64,000 nucleotides of DNA from Sphaerisporangium rubeum (GCF_014207705.1 NZ_JACHIU010000001.1:2224501-2288500); one strand, 5' to 3'. Shown: positions 8,403 through 21,090, numbered from the stretch's first letter. Program-made: numbers and translations. Notes: generated by a model from the letters alone, not told the origin.

Positions 8403-9683
8403 ATGACCGTGGAAAAACCGCAGGAGCGCCTGCCGATCACCTCCTGCGAGCAGATCGACCTGTCGGACTGGGACTTCTGGGCCCGCCCCATGGCCGAGAG
8501 GGAGCACGCCTTCGAGCTGCTGCGCGAACGGGACACCCCGATGTTCTTCGCCGAGCCCGAGGTGTCGTACGCGCCGCCGGGACAGGGGTACCACGCGATC
8601 GTGCGGCACGCGGACATCCTCGCGATCAGCCGTGCCTCCGAGGTGTTCAGCTCGGCGGCCGGCGGCGCCACCAACATCAACGACATGCCGCCGGAGTTCA
8701 CCGAGTACTTCGGCTCGATGATCAATATGGACGACCCCCGGCACGCGCGCCTGCGCCGCATCGTGTCCCGGGCCTTCACCCCCAAGATGATCCAGAAGTT
8801 CGAGGAGGACGTGCAGGTCGCGGCCTCCACCGTGGTGGACGAGCTGCTGGAGAAGGGCCCCGGCTGCGACTTCGTGAGCGAGGTCGCGGCCCGCCTGCCG
8901 CTGAAGATCATCTGCGACATGATGGGGATACCGGAGAAGGACTACCGGTTCGTCTACGACCGCTCCAACATCGTGCTCGGCGCGTCCGACTCCGAGTACG
9001 TCCCGAACGCCGACATGGAGAGCATCGCGACCGCGCTGCTCACCGCCGGCGCCGAGCTGCAGCAGCTCGTGCAGGAACTCGCCGCCGAACGCGCCGAGAA
9101 GCCGACAGGCGACCTCATCTCCGCGCTGGTGAACGCCAACCTCGACGGCGAGCGGCTCACCCTGCAGGAGCTCGGGTCGTTCTTCATCCTGCTGGTGGTG
9201 GCCGGCAACGAGACCACCCGCAACGCGATCTCCCACGGCCTGCTGCTGCTCACCGCCAACCCCGGCCAGAAACAGCTGTGGTTGTCCGACATCGACGGCC
9301 ACGCGCCGAAGGCCGTCGAGGAGATCGTGCGGCTCGCCTCGCCGGTCAACTACATGCGGCGCAAGGTCACCCGCGACATCACCGTGAACGGCGTGGACTA
9401 CCGCGAAGGCGACAAGGCCGTCATGTTCTACTGGTCGGCCAACCGGGACGCCGCCGTGTTCGACGACCCCTACCGGTTCGACATCACCCGCGACCCCAAC
9501 CCGCACGTCGGTTTCGGCGGACCGGGGCCGCACTTCTGCCTCGGCGCGCACCTGGCCCGCCGTGAGATCACCGTGATGTTCCGCGAGCTGCTGACCCGGG
9601 TGCCGGCCATCGAGGCCGGACGGCCCAAGCGGCTGTTCTCCAGCTTCATCAACGGCGTCAAGCACATGCCGTGTGAGTTCTGA
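8403..9683 (+). CDS. Cytochrome P450, CYP124-like
   Basis: A 426-residue soluble bacterial P450. The I-helix motif VVAGNETTRN, the ExxR helix in VEEIVRLASP, and the heme loop FGGPGPHFCLGAHLARREI with Cys379 as thiolate ligand are all intact. The AGNETT I-helix and overall sequence resemble mycobacterial CYP124/CYP125/CYP142 enzymes, which hydroxylate the omega position of methyl-branched lipids or cholesterol side chains. It has its own leaderless promoter 53 bases after the GMC gene, although both may also be co-transcribed. Redox partners are not encoded nearby. Assignment to the P450 superfamily is certain; the CYP124 link is inference from sequence impression and context. Confidence 0.88.
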   Translation: MTVEKPQERLPITSCEQIDLSDWDFWARPMAEREHAFELLRERDTPMFFAEPEVSYAPPGQGYHAIVRHADILAISRASEVFSSAAGGATNINDMPPEFTEYFGSMINMDDPRHARLRRIVSRAFTPKMIQKFEEDVQVAASTVVDELLEKGPGCDFVSEVAARLPLKIICDMMGIPEKDYRFVYDRSNIVLGASDSEYVPNADMESIATALLTAGAELQQLVQELAAERAEKPTGDLISALVNANLDGERLTLQELGSFFILLVVAGNETTRNAISHGLLLLTANPGQKQLWLSDIDGHAPKAVEEIVRLASPVNYMRRKVTRDITVNGVDYREGDKAVMFYWSANRDAAVFDDPYRFDITRDPNPHVGFGGPGPHFCLGAHLARREITVMFRELLTRVPAIEAGRPKRLFSSFINGVKHMPCEF

Positions 9684-9705
9684 GTGAGTTCTGAAGCTCT
9701 GCCGT

Positions 9706-9729
9706 GCCGTGCCCCCGAGGGGGCACGGC
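9706..9729. terminator. Bidirectional terminator hairpin
   Basis: GCCGTGCCCCC (9706-9716) pairs with GGGGGCACGGC (9719-9729), a very stable stem with a tiny loop, between the convergent P450 gene and the proline-rich membrane protein gene. Confidence 0.65.
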
Positions 9730-9732
9730 CGG

Positions 9733-11550
9733 TCAGGAGACGCCGGTGAAGGGACGGATGGAGGTGAAGACGGTCGTGACGTCCGGCAGCAGCGCCTTCT
9801 TGGCCTCCGGCACCGCCATGTAGACGATCGACGGCAGATCGGCGCCGGTGCTCACCGCCGCGACCACCATCGTCGTCTTCTGCTCGCCGGCCGTGACCTG
9901 GTACGCCACCACGCGTGCGGGCTTGCCTCCCGCCGTCAGGCGCTGCTCGGCCGTCTTGACGACCTTGTTGCCCTCGGGGAAGAACTTGCCGCGCGCGGCG
10001 AACGCCACGGCGCTGATCACCGGGGTGAGGTTCTGCGGCTCGTCGGGGGAGTACTTCGAGCCGAGCGACTTGGCGAGCGGGCCCGTCATCAGCTGAGCGA
10101 ACTGCGGCTTGCCGGCGGTGTCCTGGCCGGCGGGGACGTACTGGCGGGTCTCGAAGCCGTACGTCGTGCGGATGTGGTCGGTGCGCGTGTCGAGCCGCCA
10201 CTGGCCGCCGAGCCGCGGGACGTTCAGCCCGGCGGCGTCGTCGCTCACCGTGCCGGCCACCGGTGACGCCGTGCCGCGGTACTTCGGCAGCCTGGTCGCC
10301 GCCGGCGGTTTGGCACTGGCGGACGGCTTGGCCGCCGGCGGGGACGCGGCGCCGCTCGCTCCGCCGTCCCCCGACGCGCTGCCGCTCTCCGGCGCCGAGC
10401 GCAGCGGGCCGGCGAGAAAGGCCCACAGCAATGCGGCGACCAGCGCGACCGCGACCGAGGCCACCAGCGCGAGCAGCCACACCCGCTTGCCGCCGCCACC
10501 CTCGTCGTCCTGGGCCTCGCCGATCGCCTCGTAGTTGTCGCCGAAGACGGTGTTCCACAGCTGCTGCTGGCGCTCAGGCGGCGGGGTCTTCGGCCCGCTG
10601 ATCTGACCGGCGGTGACGAACCGCCTCTCGGGGTCCTCAGGACCGCCACCCGGGCCGTTCTCGGGCCGTCGCCTGCGGCCGGGGGCCGGCGCGGTGCGCG
10701 CGGGGGCCGCCGCCTCGGCGAGCCGCACGGTGGTCTCGGTGCCGGGTGGGGTGTACTGGCGCGCGGCGGGGCCGTCCTGCTGAGGGCCGGACGGCTGGGG
10801 GGTGTGGTGCTGGGGACCCGTGGGCTGAGGGGTGTGGTGGTGCGGGCCGGACGGCTGCGGCGTGTACTCCTGCGGGCCGGTCGGCTGGGGGGTGTGGTGC
10901 TGAGGGCCGGACGGCTGAGGGGAGTACTCCTGCGGGCCGGTGGGTCGCGGGGTGTACTGCTGGGGGCCGGTCGGCTGCGGCGTGTACTCCTGGGGGCCAG
11001 TGGGTCGCGGGGTGTACTGCTGCGGGCCGGTCGGCCGAGGAGCGTACTGCTGGGGGCCGGTCGGCTGGGGGGTGTGGTGCTGGGGGCCGGTCGGCTGCGG
11101 CGTGTACTCCTGGGGGCCGGTGGACCGAGGGGTGTACCCCTGCGGGCCGGTCTGCGGCGGGTACTGGTGCGGGCCGGAGGGCTGAGGCGCGTACGCCGGC
11201 GGGGCCGGGGTGTCGTACCGCTGGGGACCGGTGGTGTGGGGGCCGTGATCGGGGTGGCCGGCGTGCTGCGGGGGACCGGGGAGCCGGGGGGCCGGGTCCT
11301 GGCGGGACGAGGAGGACGGGGGAGCGGACGGCGGTGGCATCTCCGGCCACGGCGGAGGACTCTCCGGCCACGCCGGGGCCCGTGTGGGCCGGCTGGTCTG
11401 CTCAGGTGCCATCGCGGGCGAACCTCCCGAAATCATGCCCGGATTGGGGGTGCTCGGCATGATCTCATGTGGAGCGGGGTGGTCCGCAGGAGAATCGAAG
11501 AATGGTTCCCGCAGTCTCAGGCCGTGGGGATCGGTGGGCGGATCCTGCAT
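9733..11550 (-). CDS. Single-pass membrane protein with long Pro/Gln repeat N-terminus
   Basis: A 605-residue protein of unknown function. The cytoplasmic part is proline-rich and contains about a dozen copies of a ten-residue unit TGPQ-x-Y/H-TPQP. It is followed by a basic linker, one transmembrane helix (VWLLALVASVAVALVAALLW), a Ser/Gly/Pro linker, and a folded extracytoplasmic domain of about 210 residues (RGTASPVAGTVSD to FTSIRPFTGVS) that I do not recognise. An earlier in-frame GTG at 11607 has no ribosome site; GGAGG eight bases before the ATG at 11550 decides the start. It is divergent from the leuS leader. Pro-rich tails ahead of one helix are common in actinomycete envelope proteins and suggest protein-protein docking (inference). 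Confidence 0.75.
   Translation of the reverse strand: MQDPPTDPHGLRLREPFFDSPADHPAPHEIMPSTPNPGMISGGSPAMAPEQTSRPTRAPAWPESPPPWPEMPPPSAPPSSSSRQDPAPRLPGPPQHAGHPDHGPHTTGPQRYDTPAPPAYAPQPSGPHQYPPQTGPQGYTPRSTGPQEYTPQPTGPQHHTPQPTGPQQYAPRPTGPQQYTPRPTGPQEYTPQPTGPQQYTPRPTGPQEYSPQPSGPQHHTPQPTGPQEYTPQPSGPHHHTPQPTGPQHHTPQPSGPQQDGPAARQYTPPGTETTVRLAEAAAPARTAPAPGRRRRPENGPGGGPEDPERRFVTAGQISGPKTPPPERQQQLWNTVFGDNYEAIGEAQDDEGGGGKRVWLLALVASVAVALVAALLWAFLAGPLRSAPESGSASGDGGASGAASPPAAKPSASAKPPAATRLPKYRGTASPVAGTVSDDAAGLNVPRLGGQWRLDTRTDHIRTTYGFETRQYVPAGQDTAGKPQFAQLMTGPLAKSLGSKYSPDEPQNLTPVISAVAFAARGKFFPEGNKVVKTAEQRLTAGGKPARVVAYQVTAGEQKTTMVVAAVSTGADLPSIVYMAVPEAKKALLPDVTTVFTSIRPFTGVS
10770..11155 (-). repeat. 30-bp coding tandem repeat (TGPQxYTPxP)
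   Basis: Roughly twelve consecutive 30-bp units encode ten-residue repeats of the form T/S-G-P-Q-x-Y/H-T-P-Q/R-P. Units differ mainly at residues 5, 6 and 9, so the array has diverged by substitution while keeping the reading frame. Confidence 0.8.
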
Positions 11551-11751
11551 CGGCAGGTCCTCCCCCGGGATTTCCAGGCCACGTCCTGGCCCATACGAGT
11601 TCACCACAGCGGAAAGCGTAAACTAAAGGTACATACGGGGCACAACGGATCTATCACCTTCGGATCGCTATGTGTGCTCATTCCGATCACTGGCGTCGGT
11701 GGTACTCCGAACGCCACGAACGCGCTTTGCGCGCTGCGCTACCCTTGAGCT

Positions 11752-11799
11752 ATGCGTGGCGGGACCCTGCTTCTTGGCCGGCCGCGTCGAGCGCGCTGA
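11752..11799 (+). CDS. leuS leader peptide with three consecutive Leu codons
   Basis: The ORF encodes [15 protein letters not shown]. Codons 6-8 are CTG CTT CTT; CTT is rare in this GC-rich genome, which would make translation sensitive to charged tRNA-Leu. A TACCCT -10 box at 11740-11745 lies six bases before the ATG, so the leader is probably translated from a leaderless transcript. It is followed by the stem-loops annotated at 11779-11850. Classical attenuators have been predicted upstream of leuS in some Streptomyces; this one has the same logic. Confidence 0.65.
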   Translation: MRGGTLLLGRPRRAR

Positions 11800-11850
11800 G
11801 ACGCGGGTCGACGCGGCTGCCCCTCGTGCTGAACGGGGGGTTTATTTATT
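11779..11850 (+). promoter_or_regulatory. Transcription attenuator of leuS
   Basis: A 12-bp stem pairs 11779-11790 (core CCGCGTCGA) with 11808-11819 (core TCGACGCGG); its 5' arm lies directly after the Leu codons and inside the leader ORF. Next comes an intrinsic terminator: CCCCTCG (11820-11826), loop TGCTGAA, CGGGGGG (11834-11840) and the tract TTTATTTATT, very unusual in this DNA. A competing antiterminator can form between ACGCGGG (11801-11807) and CCCTCGT (11821-11827) with one mismatch. Ribosome stalling at the Leu codons would free the first stem's 3' region and prevent termination, raising LeuRS when charged tRNA-Leu is scarce. Confidence 0.6.
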
Positions 11851-11902
11851 GCCTCGGACCGATCAAGCCATCCGCGCCCCAGATGAACCGAAGGACGAGA
11901 CC

Positions 11903-14362
<2,460 letters not shown>

Positions 14363-14434
14363 GGCCGGCATCACGGCCGGCACCATGGTCGGCATCACGT
14401 CCGGCATCACAGTTGGCACCATGGTCGGCACTGA
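14363..14434. repeat. Six tandem 12-bp repeats right after leuS
   Basis: Six head-to-tail copies of a 12-mer with consensus GGYCGGCAYCAY begin immediately after the leuS TGA. The first three copies are the closest to each other. No convincing gene uses this stretch. Confidence 0.7.
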
Positions 14435-14480
14435 GGCCGGTCGCCACTGCGGCCGGCACAGGGCCAGGGAGACACCGAAA

Positions 14481-14508
14481 AGCCGGGTCAGCCACTGCTG
14501 ACCCGGCT
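14481..14508 (-). terminator. lexA terminator (also faces leuS)
   Basis: AGCCGGGTCAG (14481-14491) and CTGACCCGGCT (14498-14508) form a perfect 11-bp stem with a 6-base loop. Read on the minus strand it is followed by TTTTC, which makes it an intrinsic terminator for lexA; it may also stop leuS transcription from the other side. Confidence 0.75.
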
Positions 14509-14551
14509 GGTGGTGGTCCGACCCGGCGGGGGGCGGCCTGGCGGGGTGGGC

Positions 14552-15262
14552 TCAGAGCTTGCGCAGGACGGCGGTGACCTTGCCGAGGATCGTGGCCTCG
14601 TCGCCGGGGATGGGGTCGTACACGGCGTTCTGCGGGACCAGCCAGACGTGGCCGTCCTTGCGCTTGAAGGTCTTCACGGTGGCCTCGCCGTCGATCATCG
14701 CGGCGACGATGTCGCCGTTGTCGGCGACCGGCTGCTGGCGCACCACGACCCAGTCGCCGTCCGCGATGGCGGCGTCGATCATGGAGTCGCCGGCGACCTG
14801 GAGCAGGAACAGCGTGCCCTCGCCGACGAGCTGCTTCGGCAGCGCGAAGACGTCCTCGACGCGCTCCTCGGCCAGGATGGGACCGCCGGCGGCGATGCGG
14901 CCGACCAGCGGCACGAACGCCGCGGCGGGCCGGGTGACGAGCGGCTCCTCCTCGCCGTCCACGGGGTCGACCCACAGCACGGGCTCGCCGGGGAGGCGGA
15001 CCTCAAGGGCACGGGGCCGGTGGGGGTCGCGGCGGAGGTACCCCTTGCGCTGGAGCGCGGTGAGCTGGTGGGAGACGCTGGAGGTGCTGGTGAGCCGGAC
15101 GGCCTCGCCGATCTCGCGCATCGACGGCGGATAGCCGCGCTGCTGCACCGAGTCGCGGATCACCTCGAGGATCTTGCGCTGCCTCGGGGTGAGACCGAGT
15201 TCGTCACGCCTGCGCACCGCCAGGTCGCTGGCGACCGTGCCGATCGCGTCCTGCTCACTCAT
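14552..15262 (-). CDS. lexA: LexA repressor, SOS regulator
   Basis: A 236-residue LexA with an N-terminal winged helix ([16 protein letters not shown]...[15 protein letters not shown]) and a C-terminal S24 peptidase domain. The self-cleavage site is Ala125-Gly126 in GRIAAGG; the catalytic dyad is Ser160 (AGDSM) and Lys197 (EATVKTF), spaced exactly as in E. coli LexA. It represses DNA-damage genes until RecA filaments trigger cleavage. The start has GGAGGAG a few bases upstream. A good SOS box overlaps its own promoter, so autoregulation is expected. It converges on leuS. Confidence 0.96.
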   Translation of the reverse strand: MSEQDAIGTVASDLAVRRRDELGLTPRQRKILEVIRDSVQQRGYPPSMREIGEAVRLTSTSSVSHQLTALQRKGYLRRDPHRPRALEVRLPGEPVLWVDPVDGEEEPLVTRPAAAFVPLVGRIAAGGPILAEERVEDVFALPKQLVGEGTLFLLQVAGDSMIDAAIADGDWVVVRQQPVADNGDIVAAMIDGEATVKTFKRKDGHVWLVPQNAVYDPIPGDEATILGKVTAVLRKL

Positions 15263-15329
15263 GAACTCCTCCTCACCGCGCGCCGGTGAGGCGCTCGGTC
15301 CGTGGCAGCCGCCCCGTCCGGCCGCCGTG

Positions 15330-15365
15330 TGCCTGCCCTGCCTGCCCTGCCTGCCCTACCTGCCA
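15330..15365. repeat. 9-bp tandem repeat in the lexA leader
   Basis: Three perfect copies of TGCCTGCCC and one degenerate copy (TACCTGCCA) follow each other in the 5' untranslated region of lexA. Confidence 0.7.
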
Positions 15366-15380
15366 TGCCGCCTACACGCG

Positions 15381-15409
15381 ACAATAACTCTGTTGAAGAT
15401 CGTCATCAA
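15381..15409 (-). promoter_or_regulatory. lexA promoter
   Basis: On the minus strand TTGATG (15404-15409) and TATTGT (15381-15386) are separated by exactly 17 bases, a good housekeeping promoter. It predicts a 5' leader of about 110 bases for lexA. The -35 hexamer overlaps the SOS box. Confidence 0.65.
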
Positions 15410-15421
15410 ACTGGTGTTCGA
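15406..15421. promoter_or_regulatory. LexA-binding SOS box
   Basis: TCAAACTGGTGTTCGA differs at one position from the actinobacterial SOS consensus TCGAAC-N4-GTTCGA. It overlaps the lexA -35 hexamer, so bound LexA would block RNA polymerase. A weaker site with two mismatches is at 15475-15490 (TCGCTC-N4-GTTCGA). The remaining 200 bases up to the nrdR control region (15491-15720) hold nothing I can name. Confidence 0.75.
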
Positions 15422-15729
15422 GAAACATGCCCCTGAGCGGGCACGATCGTGTCCGCCATCGTACGGGAGTTCGATCGCTCTCGTGTTCGACTTCTGCGAT
15501 CTTATGCCGGGTGGGTGTCGAAGTCGATCACGCGCGGCGCCTGTTCGTAAGGTTCCCCCGGTGGTGTCCCGGCGGCGTCGCGGTCGAGGCGTCCGAGTCC
15601 TGGGGTGCAGGTGGGGCCGTGGTTGCGACACGCCGCCATCGGGGCCCGTTGCCGCTGCTGGGGAGGGTGTTTCGAGCGTAGGGGTCGCGCCGACTTGCGT
15701 TCATGGTGCGGCACTCCTACGGTTGGACC

Positions 15730-15774
15730 ACAACATCTAGTAGTTACACCGATGTGGTTCACCATAGGTTGTGT
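15730..15774. promoter_or_regulatory. Candidate NrdR boxes upstream of nrdR-nrdJ
   Basis: The 16-mer at 15759-15774 (TCACCATAGGTTGTGT) matches the NrdR box consensus acaCwAtATaTwGtgt at about 12 positions. A weaker near-palindrome, AACATCTAGTAGTT, lies at 15732-15745. The centre-to-centre distance of about 28 bases is a little shorter than usual for paired boxes, so the second is uncertain. Confidence 0.4.
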
Positions 15775-15846
15775 TTCTGTCGGCGCACCGGGTAGTCAAC
15801 GGGTAAGTGCGCCGGCCTGCTTCCGCATGCGGCGGGGAGGTGGCAC

Positions 15847-16326
15847 GTGCACTGTCCGTTCTGTCGTCATCCGGACACCCGGGTCATCGACAGCCGTTCC
15901 ACCGAGGACGGCGCGGCGATCCGCCGCAGGCGCACCTGCCCCGAGTGCGGACGCCGGTTCACCACCCAGGAGACCGTGCTGCTGATGGTCAGCAAACGCA
16001 GCGGGGTCACCGAGGCGTTCTCCAGGGACAAGGTGATCGCCGGGGTGCGGCGGGCCTGCCAGGGCCGGCCCGTCGGCGAGGACTCCCTGGCGCAGCTCGG
16101 CCAGCGGGTCGAGGAGAGCATCCGGGCCACCGGGGCCGCCGAGATCCCGGCGCACGAGGTGGGCCTCGCCATTCTCGGGCCGCTGCGCGAGCTGGACGAG
16201 GTGGCCTACCTGCGGTTCGCCTCGGTGTACCGCGGCTTCGAGACCCTCGCCGACTTCGAGGCGGAGATCGAGCAGCTGCGAGCCGCGCGGGACGCCAGGG
16301 CGGCCGGCCGGGAGGCACCGGCCTGA
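15847..16326 (+). CDS. nrdR: Transcriptional repressor NrdR
   Basis: A 159-residue NrdR. The zinc ribbon uses Cys3, Cys6, Cys31 and Cys34 (HCPFC...TCPEC), followed by RRFTTQE and an ATP-cone domain from about residue 46 to 136 ([20 protein letters not shown]). NrdR senses ATP/dATP and represses ribonucleotide reductase genes. The GTG start is preceded by GGGGAGG. It is followed 83 bases later by nrdJ, the standard actinomycete nrdRJ arrangement, and NrdR-box-like sequences precede it, so autoregulation of the pair is likely. Confidence 0.95.
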   Translation: MHCPFCRHPDTRVIDSRSTEDGAAIRRRRTCPECGRRFTTQETVLLMVSKRSGVTEAFSRDKVIAGVRRACQGRPVGEDSLAQLGQRVEESIRATGAAEIPAHEVGLAILGPLRELDEVAYLRFASVYRGFETLADFEAEIEQLRAARDARAAGREAPA

Positions 16327-16409
16327 CGGTGACCGGTCCCCGCGGGGACTTCGGCGGTGTGACGACGTGTTTCGTACAACGTGGGCCTGGGCCCCGGAAG
16401 GGGGAGATC

Positions 16410-19292
<2,883 letters not shown>

Positions 19293-19316
19293 CCGCCGCG
19301 CGCACCTGCCACATTC

Positions 19317-19345
19317 GGACGGCGGACCTTCCGGGTCCGCCGTCC
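19317..19345 (+). terminator. nrdJ terminator hairpin
   Basis: GGACGGCGGACC (19317-19328) and GGTCCGCCGTCC (19334-19345) form a perfect 12-bp stem with a 5-base loop, 24 bases after the nrdJ stop. No T-run follows. Confidence 0.65.
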
Positions 19346-19372
19346 GTCGTGTGATTCCGTTAGCATCGGCGC

Positions 19373-19780
19373 GTGAGCGATGAACCGGTTATGTCGGCGG
19401 CGGGGGAGCGGTCTCCGCTGGCTTGGGACGGGGAGCCCGCGGCGCGGCTGGGTGAGGGGGACCTCGCTCAGGCGGTCGCGTTCCTTGAGAACCTTTCCGC
19501 CTCCTCGCCGGGGTTCCTCGGGAGGTCCGCGGGAGGTGACGGCGACGCGGGGGTGACGCGGGACGTCCGGCTCGCCATGCCTGAGGCGCTGGTCGCGGCG
19601 GTGCGGTCGCGGGCCGGTGAGGAGGGGTTCGAGCGGTACGTCGTGGCGGCGGTCACGCGGCAGGTGGAGCTCGACCTGCGGGAGGAGCTGGCGGCGTTGA
19701 TCGGCGCCGAGCACGAGCCCGTCTCGCCGGAGGAGTTCGCTCACCTGGACGCGGCGCCTGAGACCGGGCCGCGGCCCTAG
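19373..19780 (+). CDS. Ribbon-helix-helix (CopG-like) protein without toxin partner
   Basis: A 135-residue protein. The first half is low-complexity and Gly/Ser-rich. The second half (VRLAMPEALVAAVRSRAGEE followed by GFERYVVAAVTRQVE) has the strand plus two helices of an RHH DNA-binding fold, followed by EEFAHLDA, as in antitoxin-like CopG proteins. No toxin gene is adjacent, so it may be a solitary regulator. A TAGCAT -10 box at 19361-19366 sits six bases before the GTG start, so the transcript is probably leaderless. The MBL hydrolase follows after 13 bases and is likely co-transcribed. Confidence 0.6.
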   Translation: MSDEPVMSAAGERSPLAWDGEPAARLGEGDLAQAVAFLENLSASSPGFLGRSAGGDGDAGVTRDVRLAMPEALVAAVRSRAGEEGFERYVVAAVTRQVELDLREELAALIGAEHEPVSPEEFAHLDAAPETGPRP

Positions 19781-19793
19781 CGGCTGACGGCCG

Positions 19794-20591
19794 ATGGTGC
19801 GATGGGCCGAGGTCGGCGACGGGGTGCTGGTGCGGCGGCACGACGAGCTCGATCTGTCGCTCGGGCTGGTCGTCGGTGAGCACGGATGCCTGGTGGTGGA
19901 CACCGGGGGTGACCAGACGCAGGGTGCGGAGTTCGCCGCCGCCGTACGTGAGGTGACCACGCTGCCGTGGACGGTCGTGGTCACCCATGGTCACTTCGAC
20001 CACGCCTTCGGGACGGCGGCGTTCGGGGACTGCGAGGTGTGGGGGCATCCTGGGTGTGCCGCCGAGCTGGTGAGCGGTGGTGAGCGGCAGCGGGCCTTCT
20101 GGGTGGAGCACTATCGAGCCGCGGGACGGGACGATGTCGCGCGGCGCATCGAGGGAACGCGGGTCGTGGCGCCGCAGCGGCTCGTCGCCGGGGAGGCGGA
20201 GATCGACCTCGGGGGACGGACGGTGCGGCTGCTGCATCCGGGGCCGGGGCACACGGGACATGACCTGGTGGCGCACGTGCCGGACGCCGGTGTGGTGTTC
20301 GCCGGGGACCTGGTGGAGCAGGGGGCTCCGCCGGCGTTCGAGGACGCGTTCCCCCTGGCGTGGCCGACGGCGGTGCTGCGGCTGATGACGCTCGGGGCCG
20401 CCACGGTGGTGCCGGGGCACGGCGATCCGGTGGACGTGGCGTTCGTGGCGGCGCAGCGTGCGGAGCTGCTACGGGTGGCGGCGTTGTGCCGGGCCGTCGT
20501 GGCGGGGGAGATGACGGCGGAGGAAGCCCAGGCGCTCTCGCCGTACCCCGAGCGGTTCACGGCCGACGCACTCGGCCGCGCGTCCTTGTGA
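19794..20591 (+). CDS. MBL-fold metallohydrolase
   Basis: A 265-residue metallo-beta-lactamase fold protein. The metal motif HGHFDH (HxHxDH) is near residues 64-69; a later His is in GPGHTGHD, an Asp in FAGDLVEQG and a final His in VPGHGDPV, so a complete dinuclear zinc site is present. Family members hydrolyse thioesters, glutathione conjugates, lactones or beta-lactams; the substrate cannot be assigned. It has no signal peptide and is cytoplasmic. It follows the RHH gene closely and probably shares its promoter. Confidence 0.8.
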   Translation: MVRWAEVGDGVLVRRHDELDLSLGLVVGEHGCLVVDTGGDQTQGAEFAAAVREVTTLPWTVVVTHGHFDHAFGTAAFGDCEVWGHPGCAAELVSGGERQRAFWVEHYRAAGRDDVARRIEGTRVVAPQRLVAGEAEIDLGGRTVRLLHPGPGHTGHDLVAHVPDAGVVFAGDLVEQGAPPAFEDAFPLAWPTAVLRLMTLGAATVVPGHGDPVDVAFVAAQRAELLRVAALCRAVVAGEMTAEEAQALSPYPERFTADALGRASL

Positions 20592-20675
20592 TCCGCACGG
20601 ATCGGTATGTCTGTGCGCGCACGGCCGAGTGCCGGGTCGCGTGGACACGGATGGTGCCGGGTCGCGCCGAACCGG

Positions 20676-20843
20676 TCAGGCGGCCGGGGTGGGGCTGCCG
20701 GGGAAGCGGACGATGTTGCGGCCGGTGTAGGACTGGAGATGGACGACCTTGGGGTCCCTGGTGTGGCGGCGGGGGTGGGCCGTGCGGATGTCGCGGACCT
20801 TGGGACGGGGTGCGTAGGCGGGTACGGCGGTCAGCCTTCTCAT
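20676..20843 (-). CDS. Small basic protein, unknown function
   Basis: A 55-residue ORF starting MRRLTAVPAYAPRPKVRD and ending NIVRFPGSPTPAA. It is rich in Arg, His and Pro with no membrane helix. GGGGGGA precedes the ATG by a few bases. The upstream AT-rich stretch (20870-20910) carries a TACAGAG direct repeat twelve bases apart and could hold its promoter. I do not recognise the family. An ORF extending to 20990 in the same frame is less likely because the ribosome site fits 20843. Confidence 0.45.
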   Translation of the reverse strand: MRRLTAVPAYAPRPKVRDIRTAHPRRHTRDPKVVHLQSYTGRNIVRFPGSPTPAA

Positions 20844-20916
20844 GGAGTCCCCCCGGCGTGATTTCTTCGTTACAGAGATGTCTACAGAGGTTGTCGTAAG
20901 ACTATTGTAAAGATCT

Positions 20917-21018
20917 CTAGTACGGGAGCGGACGCCCCGACGGGGAGCGCAGATCCAGCGCGAACCCGTCCGTGGCGCGGCGGGTCGCACGGCGCCGGCT
21001 CACTCTGACTCGCCTCAT
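20917..21018 (-). CDS. 33-residue small ORF downstream of GH42
   Basis: This short ORF encodes MRRVRVSRRRATRRATDG followed by FALDLRSPSGRPLPY. It has a strong ribosome site (GGAGGGAG) about six bases before its ATG and 28 of 33 codons end in G or C, both signs of a real gene. The N-terminal half is strongly basic and the C-terminal half neutral. It lies 72 bases beyond the GH42 stop, after an inverted repeat. Function unknown. Confidence 0.45.
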   Translation of the reverse strand: MRRVRVSRRRATRRATDGFALDLRSPSGRPLPY

Positions 21019-21037
21019 CACGGTCTCCCTCCGGGTC

Positions 21038-21082
21038 GAGCAAGCGAGCTGATGAGACGACTGTCGCGCGACTCGCTTGCTC
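21038..21082. repeat. Inverted repeat between GH42 and the small ORF
   Basis: GAGCAAGCGAG (21038-21048) and CTCGCTTGCTC (21072-21082) are a perfect 11-bp inverted repeat around a 23-base spacer that itself contains GTCGCGCGAC. It may end GH42 transcription or regulate the small ORF behind it. Confidence 0.5.
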
Positions 21083-21090
21083 TTCCCTTG

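Noticed and set aside
10770-11155. CRISPR-like array
   Set aside because: The 30-bp units are contiguous with no spacers and stay in frame as a ten-residue protein repeat.
11700-11900. T-box leader upstream of leuS
   Set aside because: No TGGNACCGCG-like T-box sequence or specifier arrangement was found; the leader peptide with Leu codons explains the region better.
11672-11902. Extended N-terminus of LeuRS from 11672
   Set aside because: It would translate through the attenuator and has no match to LeuRS; the GTG at 11903 has a ribosome site.
15502-15765. 87-residue minus ORF between lexA and nrdR
   Set aside because: No ribosome site or recognisable domain, and it overlaps the candidate NrdR boxes.
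15491-15846. Cobalamin riboswitch upstream of nrdR-nrdJ
   Set aside because: No B12-box sequence or riboswitch-like core was visible; NrdR-type control is more likely.
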